DNA of 64,000 bases from Candidatus Marithrix sp. (GCA_016744775.1 JADGDS010000006.1:97952-161951), one strand, 5' to 3'. Positions 46,326-55,211 are shown, numbered from the stretch's first letter. Notes: generated by a model not told the origin, from the letters alone. Translations and numbers: made by a program.

Positions 46326-46395
46326 TTGATACTTGAGTTAGTTGCCCTTATACAGGTAACTGACTTATTCTTTATAACCTAAAAGGAAAAAATTA

Positions 46396-46983
46396 ATGAA
46401 AAAATATTTATTGCCAACTATATTATCATTCGCACTAAGTAGTGCTGTATTTGCAGAAGTACCTAAAGCACCTGAAGCACCTAAAGCACCTGAAGCACCA
46501 GCAATGCCAGCAATGCCTGAAGCACCTAAAGCACCTGAAATGCCAGCAATGCCTGAAGCACCTAAAGCTCCTGAAATGCCAGCAGCTCCTGACTTTAAAA
46601 AAATGATGGAACAAGATAAAGCAGAAAATGAAAAACAAATGGCTGCTATGAATGAGCAAATTAAGAAGAATGAAGAAAAATGGAATGCAATTCAAAAGAA
46701 AATGGAAGAACGCCAAAAGAAAATAGCAGAACATCATAAAAAGATGCGTGAAAAAAGGATGAAGATGCATGAAGCAAGGATGAAAAATAATGCTCCACAA
46801 GCACCAGTTGGAAATGCTTATCCTCGTCAAGTTCCTCCAATGTGGGGAATGCCTCCTTACTATGGTCCAAGATATGCTGCACCTTATGGTGGACAAAAAC
46901 CACAATATAGACATGGACAACGTTGCCTAGAACGTTTTGAAAAAATCGAAAAAAGACTTGATGCTTTAGAAGCTGCTAAATAG
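46396..46983 (+). CDS. Secreted PEAPKAP-repeat coiled-coil protein
   Basis: 195 residues. A signal peptide with cleavage at VFA-EV (near residue 21) leads to about 45 residues of Pro/Ala-rich repeats (KAPEAP, AMPEAPKAPEMP). A highly charged Lys/Glu/Met-rich helix (about 68-130) and a Pro/Tyr/Gly-rich tail with a short C-terminal coiled coil (LERFEKIEKRLDALEAAK) follow. The mature protein is periplasmic or extracellular. No family is recognised. An AAAAGGAAAA site precedes the ATG. Confidence 0.75.
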   Translation: MKKYLLPTILSFALSSAVFAEVPKAPEAPKAPEAPAMPAMPEAPKAPEMPAMPEAPKAPEMPAAPDFKKMMEQDKAENEKQMAAMNEQIKKNEEKWNAIQKKMEERQKKIAEHHKKMREKRMKMHEARMKNNAPQAPVGNAYPRQVPPMWGMPPYYGPRYAAPYGGQKPQYRHGQRCLERFEKIEKRLDALEAAK

Positions 46984-46995
46984 ATTTTGGTCTAA

Positions 46996-47028
46996 AGACC
47001 TGACAGGTTTTTAAAACCTGTCAGGTCT
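46996..47028. repeat. 33-bp AGACCTGACAGGTTT palindrome
   Basis: A full-length copy between the convergent PEAPKAP and aminotransferase genes, equal in length to the copies at 16891 and 27154. Confidence 0.8.
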
Positions 47029-47036
47029 GATAGTTA

Positions 47037-48155
47037 TCACATACTATCTAAAACTGCTTTTAAAGCAGATAAACAAAATACTATATTTTCAGTACGGGAA
47101 GCATGACCCATCAAACCAATACGCCATACTTTTCCTGTCAAAGCTCCTAAACCAGCACCTATTTCTAAATTATACTCGTTTAATAAACGTTTACGTACCG
47201 TTAAATCATCAATTCCTTCAGGAATCCAAACAGTATTTAATTGCGGTAATCTATCGCCCTCTTTCACTAAAAAGCTAATACCCATAGCTTCTAAACCAGC
47301 TTTTAAAGCTTCATGGTTCTTTTGATGTCTATCCCAAGAATTGCTTAATCCTTCTTCTTTTAACATTAATAAAGCTTCATGCAAACCATATAAAGCATTA
47401 ATTGGAGCAGTATGATGATAACTTCTTTTTCCAGAATCGCCCCAATAACCCATTACCAAATTTAAATCTAAAAACCAACTAGAAACCTTAGTTTTTCTAT
47501 TTTTAATCTTGGCAATTGCCTTATCATTAAAGCTAACAGGAGATATTCCCGGAGTACAAGAAAGGCATTTTTGAGTACCAGAATAAATAGCATCAATATT
47601 CCATTCATCAACTTTTAACGGGCTACCAGCTAAAGAAGTAACTGCATCTACTATAGTTAAACAATCATATCTATGAGCAATCTCACATAAAGTAGCAACA
47701 TCAGAACTGGCTCCAGTCGAAGTTTCTGCATGTACAAAAGCTACTATCTTAGTATCAGGATTAGCTTTAAGGGCATCTTCTAACTTCTCTGGTGATACCA
47801 CTTCTCCCCAATTATCTTCTACAACAACCGCTATACCGCCTAAACGTTCTACATTCTCCTTCATGCGCATACCAAATACGCCATTAATACAAACTATAAC
47901 TTTATCATTAGGTTCTACTAAATTAACAAAACAAGTTTCCATACCCGCAGAACCGGGGGCAGATACAGGCATAGTCAATTCATTTTCAGTTTTAAATGCG
48001 TATTTTAATAAAGTTTTAACTTCATCCATCATACCTACAAAGGCAGGATCTAAATGACCAATAGTTGGTCTAGCCATCGCTGATAAAATGCGTGGATGTA
48101 CATCAGATGGTCCCGGACCCATTAAAGTTCTAATTGGTGGATTGAATGATTGCAT
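47037..48155 (-). CDS. Serine-glyoxylate aminotransferase family protein
   Basis: 372 residues of class V PLP aminotransferase. The PLP lysine is Lys196 in YSGTQKCLSCTPG, the cofactor Asp is in TIVDAVTSLAG, and the start GPGPSDVHPRIL is typical of the alanine/serine-glyoxylate group. It converts glyoxylate to glycine using serine or alanine as donor. The gene is divergent from glcD with 46 bp between the starts, so glyoxylate made from glycolate by GlcDE would be used directly. Confidence 0.93.
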   Translation of the reverse strand: MQSFNPPIRTLMGPGPSDVHPRILSAMARPTIGHLDPAFVGMMDEVKTLLKYAFKTENELTMPVSAPGSAGMETCFVNLVEPNDKVIVCINGVFGMRMKENVERLGGIAVVVEDNWGEVVSPEKLEDALKANPDTKIVAFVHAETSTGASSDVATLCEIAHRYDCLTIVDAVTSLAGSPLKVDEWNIDAIYSGTQKCLSCTPGISPVSFNDKAIAKIKNRKTKVSSWFLDLNLVMGYWGDSGKRSYHHTAPINALYGLHEALLMLKEEGLSNSWDRHQKNHEALKAGLEAMGISFLVKEGDRLPQLNTVWIPEGIDDLTVRKRLLNEYNLEIGAGLGALTGKVWRIGLMGHASRTENIVFCLSALKAVLDSM

Positions 48156-48201
48156 GATATTTATAGTTGAGTTAAATAGTAAAATATAATACTATATTAA
48201 T

Positions 48202-49641
48202 ATGTCTAAAGTCATAAAAAATTTATTACACAATTTACCTAAAGGTATCTTAATTACTGATAAAGAACAGTTAGTGGTTTTTGAATCTGATGGTTTATCA
48301 GCTTATCGGCAAATTCCATTAGCAGTTGCTTTACCAACCAGTATTGAACAGATCAAAACTATATTAACAATCTGTCGTAAATATAATACTCCTATTGTTA
48401 CTCGTGGTGCAGGAACTGGTTTATCTGGAGGAGCTTTACCCTTAGAAAAAGGGATTTTATTAGTATTATCTAAATTCAATAAAATATTAAGCATAGATCC
48501 TCTACAACGGATTGCACAAGTAGAAGTTGGAGTACGTAATATTCAAATTAGTCAAGCGGCAGCTAATTATAATTTATATTACGCACCAGATCCTTCTTCA
48601 CAAATCGCCTGTACTATCGGCGGCAATGTAGCCGAAAATTCAGGTGGAGTACATTGCTTAAAATATGGTTTGACAGTAAATAATGTTTTAGCAGTTAAAA
48701 TTCTAACAATAGAAGGTGAATTATTAGAATTTAATCAATATCAGGATGGAATAGATTTATTAGCCTTAATAAATGGTTCCGAAGGTTTATTAGGAATAAT
48801 TATCGAAGTTACGGTTAAATTATTGCCTAAACCACCTAAAGCACAATTAATAATGGCAGGATTTGCTGAGACTGTTCAATGTGCTAATGCAGTTACCAAT
48901 ATTATTGAACAAGGTATTATTCCAGCTGGTTTAGAAATGATGGATAAGTTTGCTATTGAAGCCGCTGAAGCTTTTGTTAAAATCGGTTATCCTTTGGATG
49001 CACAAGCATTATTATTATGTGAATTAGATGGTGATGAAACACAAGTAAAAGCTGATATTGATAAAGTATCAGAAATATTAAAAGCAGCTCAAGCAACTAG
49101 CATTACTGTATCTATAAATGAGAAGCATAGATTAGATTTATGGCAAGGGCGTAAATCTGCTTTTCCTGCCGTAGGGCGTTTATCACCTGATTATTATTGT
49201 ATGGATGGCACAATTCCACGTCATAGATTAGCAGATGTTTTGGCTAAAATGAATGAATTATCAGAAATTTATCAATTAAGAGTGGCTAATGTTTTTCACG
49301 CTGGTGATGGTAATTTACATCCTTTAATTTTATATGATGCCAATAAAGAAGGCGAATTAGAAAAAACCGAAGAATTTGGTCAGAAAATTCTCGAACTTTG
49401 TATAGAAGTTGGCGGAACAATTACAGGAGAACATGGAGTTGGAGTTGAAAAATTAGACTCTATGTGTGTTCAATTTACGGCTCCAGAATTAGATACTTTT
49501 CATGGAATTAAAAAAGTTTTTGATCAACAAGAATTATTAAATCCGGGTAAAGCAGTTCCTACTTTAAATCGTTGCGCAGAATTAGGAAAAATGCACGTGC
49601 ATAATAATCAATTGCCATTTCCAGAATTGGAGCGTTTTTAA
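48202..49641 (+). CDS. glcD: Glycolate oxidase FAD subunit
   Basis: 479 residues. The FAD-binding type 4 domain shows as VALPTSIEQIKTILTICRKYNTPIVTRGAGTGLSGGALP and DPSSQIACTIGGNVAENSGGVHCLKYG. The C-terminal domain contains VFHAGDGNLHPLI and GGTITGEHGVGVEK. The enzyme oxidises glycolate to glyoxylate and passes electrons on. Its TAA stop overlaps the glcE start by one base. A decayed duplicate of part of this gene is at 52224-52710. Confidence 0.95.
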   Translation: MSKVIKNLLHNLPKGILITDKEQLVVFESDGLSAYRQIPLAVALPTSIEQIKTILTICRKYNTPIVTRGAGTGLSGGALPLEKGILLVLSKFNKILSIDPLQRIAQVEVGVRNIQISQAAANYNLYYAPDPSSQIACTIGGNVAENSGGVHCLKYGLTVNNVLAVKILTIEGELLEFNQYQDGIDLLALINGSEGLLGIIIEVTVKLLPKPPKAQLIMAGFAETVQCANAVTNIIEQGIIPAGLEMMDKFAIEAAEAFVKIGYPLDAQALLLCELDGDETQVKADIDKVSEILKAAQATSITVSINEKHRLDLWQGRKSAFPAVGRLSPDYYCMDGTIPRHRLADVLAKMNELSEIYQLRVANVFHAGDGNLHPLILYDANKEGELEKTEEFGQKILELCIEVGGTITGEHGVGVEKLDSMCVQFTAPELDTFHGIKKVFDQQELLNPGKAVPTLNRCAELGKMHVHNNQLPFPELERF

Positions 49642-50567
49642 TGATTAATTTACTTAGCGAACAAATTAAAGATAGCAAAGAACCTTTACAAATTGTTGGA
49701 AGAGAAAGTAAACTCACCAACACTAATAACAAATTATCTATAGCTGATTATCAAGGCATAGTTTCTTACCAAGCAAGTGAACTGGTAATTACAGTAAAAG
49801 CTGGAACCAGCTTACAAGAATTACAACAGGTTTTAGCTAGTAAAAACCAAATGTTAAGCTTTGAACCACCAGATTATGGCAATTCAAGTATTGGCGGAAC
49901 TTATGCTTGTGCATTATCAGGCTCAGCCCAAGCTTTCAGAGGAGCTTTACGAGATTTTGTATTAGGAATTAAAATAATCAACGGCGAAGGTAATATTTTA
50001 TCATTTGGTGGACAAATGATGAAAAATGTGGCTGGATATGATGTTTCACGTTTATTAGTTGGTTCTAAAGGCAGCTTAGCTGTGATAGCAGAAATTAGTT
50101 TCAAAGTTTTACCCCAAGTAACTGAAGCTACTTATAGCATCGAAATGTTAGAAGAAGATGCCATAATATTAATGAACAAATGGGCAGGAACAGCTTTACC
50201 ATTATCAGCTTGTGCATATTACCAAGGCAGATTTTATTATCGCTTATTTGGTAAACATGATAAACAGCAAGCTGAAGAAGTGGATAATAAAATTTGGCAA
50301 ACTCTGAATCCCTTTCAAACAACTGAAAAAGAATTTTTATGGCGTGCAAGCGTGCCAAGCACCACCAAAAAAATAGCTAATACTGTTGCCATAGATTGCT
50401 GTGGTAATAGACGCTGGATAGTTTCAGAACATAAACCTGATTTAGCTTATGTTGATAAATGGCAAAAAGGCTTGGCAATATCAAAAAGTGTAAAACACCC
50501 AGCCCAAATGAAAATTGAGCAGGGATTAAAGAAAGTATTTGATCCGCATGGGGTTTATTGCCCCTGA
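49641..50567 (+). CDS. glcE: Glycolate oxidase FAD-binding subunit
   Basis: 308 residues, slightly shorter than usual. It has an FAD-binding segment GTYACALSGSAQAFRGALRDFVLGI and MMKNVAGYDVSRLLVGSKGSLAVI. The C-terminus ends KKVFDPHGVYCP; the last two codons come from a repeat inserted at 50558, whereas the decayed copy at 52640-52710 keeps KVFDPHGVYYNKL. The iron-sulfur subunit gene glcF, expected directly downstream, is not in the window. Confidence 0.92.
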   Translation: MINLLSEQIKDSKEPLQIVGRESKLTNTNNKLSIADYQGIVSYQASELVITVKAGTSLQELQQVLASKNQMLSFEPPDYGNSSIGGTYACALSGSAQAFRGALRDFVLGIKIINGEGNILSFGGQMMKNVAGYDVSRLLVGSKGSLAVIAEISFKVLPQVTEATYSIEMLEEDAIILMNKWAGTALPLSACAYYQGRFYYRLFGKHDKQQAEEVDNKIWQTLNPFQTTEKEFLWRASVPSTTKKIANTVAIDCCGNRRWIVSEHKPDLAYVDKWQKGLAISKSVKHPAQMKIEQGLKKVFDPHGVYCP

Positions 50568-50768
50568 AAGGGGCTTACATACTAGCCTTGGGCAACGCCC
50601 TAGGATTGTGATTTGCTCATAATATTCAATCTGGTATTTTTGGATAATTTTCAGCAATTCATTCTCAAAATTCACGTATTATGTATCGCCCTTTCAGGGC
50701 TAAAATTCTAAACCAATCTTACCTAGGGCGTTGCCCTAGGCTAGTATGTTAGCCCCTTTCAGGGGCAT
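50558..50768. mobile_element. GCCCCTGAAAGGGGC / CCTAGGGCGTTGCCCTAGG inverted-repeat element at the glcE end
   Basis: Arms GCCCCTGAAAGGGGCTTACA and its complement (ending at about 50768), each next to a GGGCAACGCCCTA palindrome, enclose about 120 bp. The element interrupts the glcE 3' end after GGGGTTTATT. It is related to the repeats at 16336 and 22170. Confidence 0.75.
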
Positions 50769-50816
50769 TCAGAAGAAGAAAGTGGTCTGAATATTTTCGC
50801 CTTCTTGTACTAACCA

Positions 50817-50870
50817 AATTAAAATTGAATAGGGATTAAAAAAGTATTTGATCCGCATGGGATTTATCAT
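50817..50870 (+). pseudogene. Fragment of the glcE 3' end
   Basis: AAATTGAATAGGGATTAAAA and the following AAGTATTTGATCCGCATGGG match the last codons of glcE (50510-50557) with a few changes. It is one of three copies of this end in the region. No gene lies between 50568 and 50903 apart from the repeat and this fragment. Confidence 0.75.
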
Positions 50871-50903
50871 AATAATCTACATAGTAATTAAGAAATAATT
50901 GCA

Positions 50904-51149
50904 TTATTTTAGATTTAATAATTTATGATACCATTGCTTAAAGTGTTTACATTCACTTAACACTTTATCTATACCGATATTTTCTATCGCCAATGGACCA
51001 TGAAGTTTTTTTTGGTATTTTAACAAAGCTTGAAGTCTATGTGATGGAGATGTTTCTTTTGAATTATTGATATGCTCAGGGGTTTCAAAGTCATCTTTTA
51101 TCTTCTGAAGTTTTTCTACATTATGGCTATCCCAATCACTATCTTCTAA
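50904..51149 (-). pseudogene. C-terminal remnant of a DUF4276 protein
   Basis: 81 codons remain, starting LEDSDWDSHNVEKLQKIKDD and ending KQWYHKLLNLK, without a start codon. PEHINNSKETSPSHRL, YQKKLHGPLAIENIGID and CKHFKQW match the usual end of DUF4276 proteins. The missing N-terminal part would be about 130 residues. The remnant follows the AAA gene's stop codon directly, where an ATGATT looks like the old overlapping start, so a deletion began near the start codon. Confidence 0.75.
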
Positions 51150-52214
51150 TCATCTTGATGGTCTCCCACCTAAGAGGTTAGATTTCCATAGTTCACTCAA
51201 AGAATATTCTTCTAACCAAGCATCTAATTTATTATTATCTAATCTGTTAAATACCGTTCTATTTTGTTCATGGTTAATTATCACTAAATCTTTTGAATTG
51301 AAATTATCAATCAGTTCAACTGATTGTGATGATATTATTAATTGTTTTTTATAACTAGCTCTTTGAATTAGAGATGATAAAATATTAATAGCGTATGGAT
51401 GAAGTCCAAGTTCTGGTTCATCTATTAAGATTAGATCTGACATCAAATCATAGGGTTGCAGCAATAATGTAGCTAAACAAATAAACCTCAGCGTTCCATC
51501 AGAAAGCATATAAGCTTTAAATGGTTTATCAGGATTTTTAATTTCTGCCCATTCTAGTTCTATATTTTCTTTGTCTCTAAACACAAAATCCTTAAAAAAT
51601 GGAGCCACCATTTTAATAGTTTTTACGATTTGATTGTAATTATCTGGATAATCGGTTTGAAGCCTTTTAAGGTACGGAGCTAAGTTTGAAGCATCACTTT
51701 GTAAATTGATATTATCTGAAACCGATTGTACTTGCTTTACTTTAGCATTATCACTAGTATCATGGAAGTGGTAGATTTTCCAACTAGAAATTGTTGAACT
51801 AATTTCATTAGCGGCGGTTAATTTGGTATTTTTTAACTGGGATTCTTCATTGCCTTTGGCAATAATTGAAAATAAATCATGATCATATAATGATTCTGAT
51901 CCAAAAATCAGCCTATTATCAGCGGTTGGAATCAGATCAAAACCATATCCGTAGTGTCCAAAATCAAATTTAATATGTATTTTATTTGTTATTGCTCTTC
52001 CATAAAACAGCAATGAATCTGGACCACCACAGATTTGTGTATAAAGCTGTAAATTCTGAGCTTCAATATTGGCAAGTAATTTAAACAAAGAAATAAAATT
52101 ACTCTTGCCAGCACCATTGGCACCAATTAAAATATTTAAATTATTCAATTCAAAATTTTCTAAAGATTGAATTGATTTATAACCTTGTACTGTTATTTGT
52201 TTTATAGTTGACAA
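51150..52214 (-). CDS. AAA_21 (ABC-type) ATPase, partner of a DUF4276 protein
   Basis: 354 residues from a TTG start at 52214. Walker A is GANGAGKSN (near residue 32), the signature-like LSDGTLRF is present, and Walker B is LILIDEPELGLHP. The C-terminus ends LWKSNLLGGRPSR, typical of ATPases paired with DUF4276. Such pairs resemble ATPase/TOPRIM conflict cassettes related to OLD nucleases. The partner is truncated, so the system is likely inactive. The TTG start has no clear ribosome-binding site and lies 10 bp from the edge of the glcDE duplicate. Confidence 0.85.
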   Translation of the reverse strand: MSTIKQITVQGYKSIQSLENFELNNLNILIGANGAGKSNFISLFKLLANIEAQNLQLYTQICGGPDSLLFYGRAITNKIHIKFDFGHYGYGFDLIPTADNRLIFGSESLYDHDLFSIIAKGNEESQLKNTKLTAANEISSTISSWKIYHFHDTSDNAKVKQVQSVSDNINLQSDASNLAPYLKRLQTDYPDNYNQIVKTIKMVAPFFKDFVFRDKENIELEWAEIKNPDKPFKAYMLSDGTLRFICLATLLLQPYDLMSDLILIDEPELGLHPYAINILSSLIQRASYKKQLIISSQSVELIDNFNSKDLVIINHEQNRTVFNRLDNNKLDAWLEEYSLSELWKSNLLGGRPSR

Positions 52215-52223
52215 TTTAGTTAT

Positions 52224-52710
52224 GTTAAATGATATTTATAGTTGAGTAAAATATAATACTATAGACTTTCAAAAAAATCAAAACTATCAGACCTGTCAGG
52301 TCTTTAGGCTAAAATATAGCATTACCATATCAACAAATGAGAAGCATAGATTAGATTTATGGCAAGGGCGTAAATAGCTTTTTACAGTAAAAGCTGGAAC
52401 CAGCTTACAAAAATTACAACAGGTTTTAGCTGGAACAGCTTTACCATTATCAGCTTGTGCTTATGATTTTATTATCGCTTATTTGGTAAACATGACAACC
52501 AGCAGCAAAATAGCTAATACAGTAGTTATAGATTGCTGTGGTAATAGACGCTGGATAGTTTCAGAACATAAACCTGATTTAGCTTATGTTGATAAATGGC
52601 AAAATGGTTTAGCAATATCAAAAAGTGTTAAACACCCTGCTCAAATGAAAATTGAACAAGGTTTAAAAAAAGTATTTGATCCGCATGGGGTTTATTATAA
52701 TAAGCTTTGA
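52224..52710 (+). pseudogene. Decayed duplicate of the glcD promoter, glcD and glcE
   Basis: Segments occur in original order but with large deletions: the pre-glcD region (GATATTTATAGTTGAG), a glcD piece (AATGAGAAGCATAGATTAGA onwards, about 52316-52374), and glcE pieces (ACAGTAAAAGCTGGAACC; GGAACAGCTTTACC; the last about 70 codons from 52490, ending KVFDPHGVYYNKL). About 2.4 kb has shrunk to under 0.5 kb. It includes one AGACCTGTCAGGTCT palindrome at 52289-52303. Confidence 0.85.
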
Positions 52711-53345
52711 ATTTCTTCAGCGGTTAAACCGGTAGATTTTATAATGACATTAATATCAATACCTTGTTGCAATAAATTTTTAGCTACTTCAAATTTTGCT
52801 TTTTTAATGCCCATTTCTTCGGCATAATCTATTGCATTTTTATTATCTAATCTGGTTTTCAAGTCCATTTGATAAACAAATTGTTCATCTTTGCTCATTG
52901 CTAAAAATTCTGCTAAGTCAAAGGCTTCTCTTATCTTTTCTTTTAATCTACCATCCTTGAAAGTAAAATCTAATATTCCGACAAAATAAACTTGCTTTAA
53001 TTTATAATCCCAGTCACCATGTTTAGATTGTTCTTGGATAGGGAATGTTGTGTAATAAATACTTCTATCTTTGAAGTATTTTTGCTTTGCTCTTTGTAAT
53101 TCAACTATAAAATTGTTATTTTTTTCATCTGTGCAATAAATGTCATAAATGGTTTTTCTATCGGATGAATTTAAACCTAATTTTTCTAAATTATTGTATT
53201 CAATTGATACTATTTTATCTTCAATATCCAATAAGTCATTCAGAAAACTTATAAGGAACTTTCTATTTTCATAAGTTCCAAATATTCGTTTAAAACCAAA
53301 GTCAGTTAATGGATCTATATATTTGTTTTTTATCATCATACACAC
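52695..53345 (-). CDS. PD-(D/E)XK transposase-type (Rpn/PDDEXK_2) protein, internally shortened
   Basis: 216 residues. The N-terminal part matches the PDDEXK family: IDPLTDFGFKRIFGT and SFLNDLL, then the catalytic D-(x)n-ExQ region YDIYCTDEKNNNFIVELQRA. IYYTTFPIQEQSKHGDWDYKLKQVYFVGILDF follows. It then passes almost directly to the C-terminal AFDLAEFLAMSKDEQFVYQ and EEMGIKKAKFEVAKNLL. About 80-90 residues of the usual centre are absent. It may retain nuclease residues, but probably not full function. Its 3' end overlaps the glcE relic by 16 bases. Confidence 0.75.
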   Translation of the reverse strand: MCMMIKNKYIDPLTDFGFKRIFGTYENRKFLISFLNDLLDIEDKIVSIEYNNLEKLGLNSSDRKTIYDIYCTDEKNNNFIVELQRAKQKYFKDRSIYYTTFPIQEQSKHGDWDYKLKQVYFVGILDFTFKDGRLKEKIREAFDLAEFLAMSKDEQFVYQMDLKTRLDNKNAIDYAEEMGIKKAKFEVAKNLLQQGIDINVIIKSTGLTAEEIQSLL

Positions 53346-53376
53346 AATATTAATTCCTACAATTCTTCAATATATG

Positions 53377-53392
53377 TTCAAATTAATTTGAA
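53377..53392. promoter_or_regulatory. TTCAAATTAATTTGAA palindrome before the PDDEXK gene
   Basis: A perfect 16-bp palindrome directly downstream of a minus-strand TATAAT box. The same arrangement occurs at 55212-55227. It could be an operator controlling transcription of the gene starting at 53345. Confidence 0.55.
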
Positions 53393-53411
53393 TTATAACA
53401 TAAGACTAAAT

Positions 53412-53460
53412 GCTTACTACCTACGGCTTATTTCCCCCCCGGGGGTTAGGGGGGCTTATC
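53412..53460. repeat. C-rich/G-rich repeat after the ATPase-nuclease gene
   Basis: CTTACTACCTACGGCTTATT followed by a C run and a GGGGGTTAGGGGGG arm. The same leading sequence recurs at about 61788-61811. Confidence 0.6.
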
Positions 53461-53461
53461 A

Positions 53462-55195
53462 CTACAATTCCTCAATTCTCTCAGCCACACCAATTCCATA
53501 TTCCAAACAAAAATCACCAGCCTCATCAGTAAAACCACCCAAAGACAAATAAGCCGCTAAAACTATAGCATCAGGAAAATGAGTTTTATAAACATCAACT
53601 TTCTCTTGAAAATCTTCAATTTGATTTAAACCAATTTTCGTCTTAGTTTTTTTAACTTCAACTAAAACCATTCTGCCACAAGAAGATTGGGCTACAATAT
53701 CAAGCTCCATGTTTTTACCATCTTCACGCTGAATATGAACTCTTTCTTTGACTTTTTGAATATTTAAAGTGGTATTGTCTGTAACATTCTGAAAAAACTT
53801 GGGTAAGGCAAAACGCTTTTTACTTCTAAAGGCAGTAGCTAACATATGTTCAGCCATTTTACCAGTTAGAGAGTTTATTTTTCCCTGTAATTGTTTATTT
53901 GTATGAGTTAATTTAGCAATCCTATCAACAAATTCTTGTTTTAAATCAGGTGCAAATTCTTTGATTTCTTTTTCAAAGCTTTTGCGTAATATTAAATTTA
54001 AGGTGCCATCTTGCAAACCTCTAAAATCAATATTAGAAACAGCCCTAGTAATCAAATCAGCTTCTTTTAGAATTATTAATTGTTTATGGATTTCATTAGC
54101 TTCTAAATCTAAGCCTAATTTTTCTTTCAAATCTTTGGGGGTAAAATATTTGTGATTATTTTGACTCAAATACAATAATATATTTTTTGCATTTTTATCA
54201 TTAACTTCATTTACAGTATGATGAATATATTCTCCCCAAGTTAAATACATTTCCGCTGTATCTACTGAAATTTCATAATCAACAGTATCTGCTACTCCTT
54301 TTGAAGTGGTTAAATCTTTTTCTTCATAATTACTCATTATTACACAAGAGATAAAGAATGGATCAGCCATACATAATTCATTAATTTGCATAGCTGTGTC
54401 ATTAGTAATTGGCTCATCATAAAATTCAGCATATTGATATACTGCTTGTAAACCTTCATCTTCGCTTAAGTAAGGTGAAAAGCGTATTTGACTCAATCTA
54501 CCTGCTTCTAAATATTGACTAATAACTTTTAATAACCAACCAGCATAGGAACCAGTTACTAACATTGGAGCTATTTTTGACTCGGCAAGAGAGTGATAAC
54601 TGCCGGCTAGAGTTTCATCAGGATCTTCTTTACATTTTTCATCTCGATAGATATATTTAGTAATGTTTTGAAATTCATCTAAAATTACTAAAAATTTAGT
54701 ATCAAGAACAGCGGCAAAGCGATGTGGTGCAGTACAAGCCGTTTTCCACATTAATCCATGACTACCTCCAACTTCTTTATTTTTAATTAAAAAATCGACA
54801 TCTTTAACTAAAGTACTAATTGATTTACTTATACCAAAATCTCTGATTTCTTCCAAAGATAAATGATCTATTACTAATTCTTGGTTTCGAGTAATAAAGG
54901 AAATATATTGTGAAGCAAAAGCACAATAATAATCAATCGCTAAATCTGGATACCACATTTTATTTTCTCCAAAGTCAAAATAAAATGGTATAACTTCTCC
55001 GTTTTCACTCCAAAGTTGGTTAAAAATTCGCTGCACAAAGCTGGTTTTGCCGCTTTTCCTTCTGGCTATTATGACTCTTGATTTGGATAGTCTTTTGGGT
55101 ATGTTTTTTATCCATTTGCCGAAATGTTTAAATTCCTTTTCTCGCCCAACTAGTAATTCTGGTTCGCCTATTTTTTCGTTTAAGGGGTATTGCAT
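53462..55195 (-). CDS. Archaeal-type AAA ATPase fused to a PD-(D/E)XK nuclease domain
   Basis: 577 residues from the ATG at 55195 (MQYPLNEKIGEPELLVGRE); an in-frame TTG at 55216 is less likely. Walker A is ARRKSGKTSF (near residue 45) and Walker B is FLVILDEFQN (near residue 175). A winged-helix segment sits in the middle (FTPKDLKEKLGLDLEANEIHKQLIILKEADLI). The C-terminal nuclease-like core is MELDIVAQSS, then MVLVEVKKTKT. Such proteins are often mobile or defence-linked; the target is unknown. Its promoter carries the TTCAAATTAATTTGAA palindrome. Confidence 0.85.
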   Translation of the reverse strand: MQYPLNEKIGEPELLVGREKEFKHFGKWIKNIPKRLSKSRVIIARRKSGKTSFVQRIFNQLWSENGEVIPFYFDFGENKMWYPDLAIDYYCAFASQYISFITRNQELVIDHLSLEEIRDFGISKSISTLVKDVDFLIKNKEVGGSHGLMWKTACTAPHRFAAVLDTKFLVILDEFQNITKYIYRDEKCKEDPDETLAGSYHSLAESKIAPMLVTGSYAGWLLKVISQYLEAGRLSQIRFSPYLSEDEGLQAVYQYAEFYDEPITNDTAMQINELCMADPFFISCVIMSNYEEKDLTTSKGVADTVDYEISVDTAEMYLTWGEYIHHTVNEVNDKNAKNILLYLSQNNHKYFTPKDLKEKLGLDLEANEIHKQLIILKEADLITRAVSNIDFRGLQDGTLNLILRKSFEKEIKEFAPDLKQEFVDRIAKLTHTNKQLQGKINSLTGKMAEHMLATAFRSKKRFALPKFFQNVTDNTTLNIQKVKERVHIQREDGKNMELDIVAQSSCGRMVLVEVKKTKTKIGLNQIEDFQEKVDVYKTHFPDAIVLAAYLSLGGFTDEAGDFCLEYGIGVAERIEEL

Positions 55196-55211
55196 GGTTT
55201 TTTTAGAGATG

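Noticed and set aside
46435..46920. 161-residue minus-strand ORF opposite the PEAPKAP gene
   Set aside because: Its His/Phe/Cys/Arg-rich composition mirrors the repeat codons of the real gene, and it has no ribosome-binding site.
52483..52710. A real 75-residue gene
   Set aside because: It is the glcE C-terminus within the decayed glcDE duplicate.
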